A stretch of DNA of 5,138 bases from an uncultured Lachnospiraceae bacterium (GTDB lineage Bacteria; Bacillota_A; Clostridia; Lachnospirales; Lachnospiraceae), in assembly GCA_946614075.1 (NCBI GenBank), contig CAMOGO010000115.1, positions 1 through 5,138 on the forward strand, read 5' to 3'. The first letter of the stretch is position 1, and each line of letters begins with the position of its first letter. A program made the translations under genes and the position numbers. A model generated the notes under the pieces. It saw nothing but the letters and a program-made list of their open reading frames with translations. It searched no databases and was not told the origin of the DNA. Of this stretch, positions 4,567 through 5,138 are shown in pieces.

Positions 4567-5138
4567 ATGGATCCGGAAAGACTCGTTTCCTACCTGCATT
4601 CCCTGGAAAGCAACCAAAGCCACATCCTGGAAAGGATGGCGGCCGAGGCGGCGCGTGACGGTGTTCCGATCGTGCGCCGGGAGACGGCGGCCTTTCTGCA
4701 GACCATGGTGGCAGCCCTGAAGCCGCGCCGGATCCTGGAGATCGGGACGGCGATTGGCTACTCGGCCCTTTTGATGATGGAAGCCGCCGGGGAGGACACC
4801 TGCCTGACAACGATCGAAAAAGATCCGGACCGGATCCTGAGGGCCTGTGCGAATTTCGCCGAGTCTGGGATGGCGGACCGGATCACGCTTTACGAGGGGA
4901 ATGCCGGGGAGCTTTTAAAGACTCTTGACGGATCCTTCGATCTGATTTTCCTGGATGCGGCAAAGGGCCAGTACATCCACTTCCTGCCGGCGATTTTAAG
5001 CCTTTTGCCGGAGGGGGGCGTCCTGATCTCCGACAATGTGCTGCAGGAGGGAGATATCCTGGAGTCACGGTTTGCCGTACGCCGCAGGGACCGCACGATC
5101 CACGCCAGGATGCGGGAGTATCTGTGGACCTGCAAGCA
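4567..5138 (+). CDS. trmR: class I SAM-dependent O-methyltransferase, probable tRNA 5-hydroxyuridine methyltransferase TrmR (YrrM-like), 3'-truncated by the window edge
   Basis: The frame is open from ATG 4567 to the window end: 190 codons plus 2 bases, of an expected 210-220. Motifs: ILEIGTAIGYSA (residues 56-67) binds SAM, TTIEKDP (81-87) carries the acidic residue for the SAM ribose, FDLIFLDAAKGQY (124-136) and LISDNV (153-158) give D130, D156 and N157, the metal ligands of the cation-dependent O-methyltransferase family. The tail segment with RDRTIHARMREYL (about 175-187) resembles B. subtilis YrrM/TrmR, which methylates 5-hydroxyuridine at position 34 of tRNA to 5-methoxyuridine. The gene position after an MltG-type gene also matches yrrM. 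Generic catechol- or caffeoyl-CoA-like O-methyltransferases share the fold, so context carries part of the assignment. AGGAGG at 4551-4556, inside the Glu-rich end of the preceding gene, serves as ribosome binding site; the genes are 2 bases apart. Confidence 0.85.
   Translation, partial: MDPERLVSYLHSLESNQSHILERMAAEAARDGVPIVRRETAAFLQTMVAALKPRRILEIGTAIGYSALLMMEAAGEDTCLTTIEKDPDRILRACANFAESGMADRITLYEGNAGELLKTLDGSFDLIFLDAAKGQYIHFLPAILSLLPEGGVLISDNVLQEGDILESRFAVRRRDRTIHARMREYLWTCK

Noticed and set aside
4175..4810. A 211-codon minus-strand frame across the MltG-like and TrmR-like genes
   Set aside because: It spans two well-supported + strand genes and their junction; the translation is Arg/Pro/Ser-rich low complexity at its N-terminal end and matches no family I know.

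Overview
The window reads as chromosomal housekeeping DNA from a Gram-positive, low-GC-type lineage member (Clostridia, most likely Lachnospiraceae or a close relative) that is itself fairly GC-rich. This rests on the gene content and order. A block of ireB (yrzL), ruvX (yrrK), a DUF1292 gene (yrzB), an MltG-type gene and an O-methyltransferase of the TrmR/YrrM type follows the classic Bacillota order known from Bacillus subtilis. Inserting RNase J between the DUF1292 gene and the MltG-like gene, and placing mtaB upstream, fits what I recall of Clostridia. All seven genes are on the + strand. I found no RNA gene, mobile element, CRISPR array or credible minus-strand gene.

Layout: 1-1275 is the 3' part of mtaB, a tRNA methylthiotransferase, whose first roughly 50 codons lie off the left edge. 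At its end is an AT-richer stretch with a possible promoter. 1306-1575 is ireB, 1578-2018 is ruvX (TTG start) and 2021-2299 is an acidic DUF1292 protein; these three are separated by only 2 bases at each junction. A 130-base gap (2300-2429) without a clear gene holds a spare Shine-Dalgarno-like motif and overlapping mini-ORFs. RNase J follows at 2430-4088 (TTG start, ideal AGGAGG). A 77-base gap (4089-4165) carries three imperfect copies of a CTGAYCA..ATTC element, two of which can form a hairpin over the RNase J stop. 4166-4564 is a short membrane-anchored MltG-like protein lacking a catalytic domain. 4567-5138 is the 5' part of a TrmR-like SAM-dependent methyltransferase, cut by the right edge.

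Functionally the cluster mixes RNA metabolism with cell-envelope control. MtaB modifies A37 and TrmR (if the assignment is right) U34 of tRNA anticodon loops, so both serve decoding. RNase J matures and degrades RNA. RuvX/YqgF is a nuclease of the RNase H fold linked to Holliday junctions or rRNA processing. IreB is a phosphoprotein substrate of PASTA-type Ser/Thr kinases that respond to cell-wall state, and the MltG-like protein belongs to a peptidoglycan-linked family. The tight spacing and the absence of any stem with a U-tract terminator suggest one long transcript, possibly with an internal start before ireB.

Nothing here amounts to a clearly new biological system. The points most worth a second look are the catalytic-domain-free MltG homologue, the repeat/hairpin element downstream of RNase J, the leader region of RNase J, and a Q/T/E-rich insertion inside the radical-SAM domain of MtaB.
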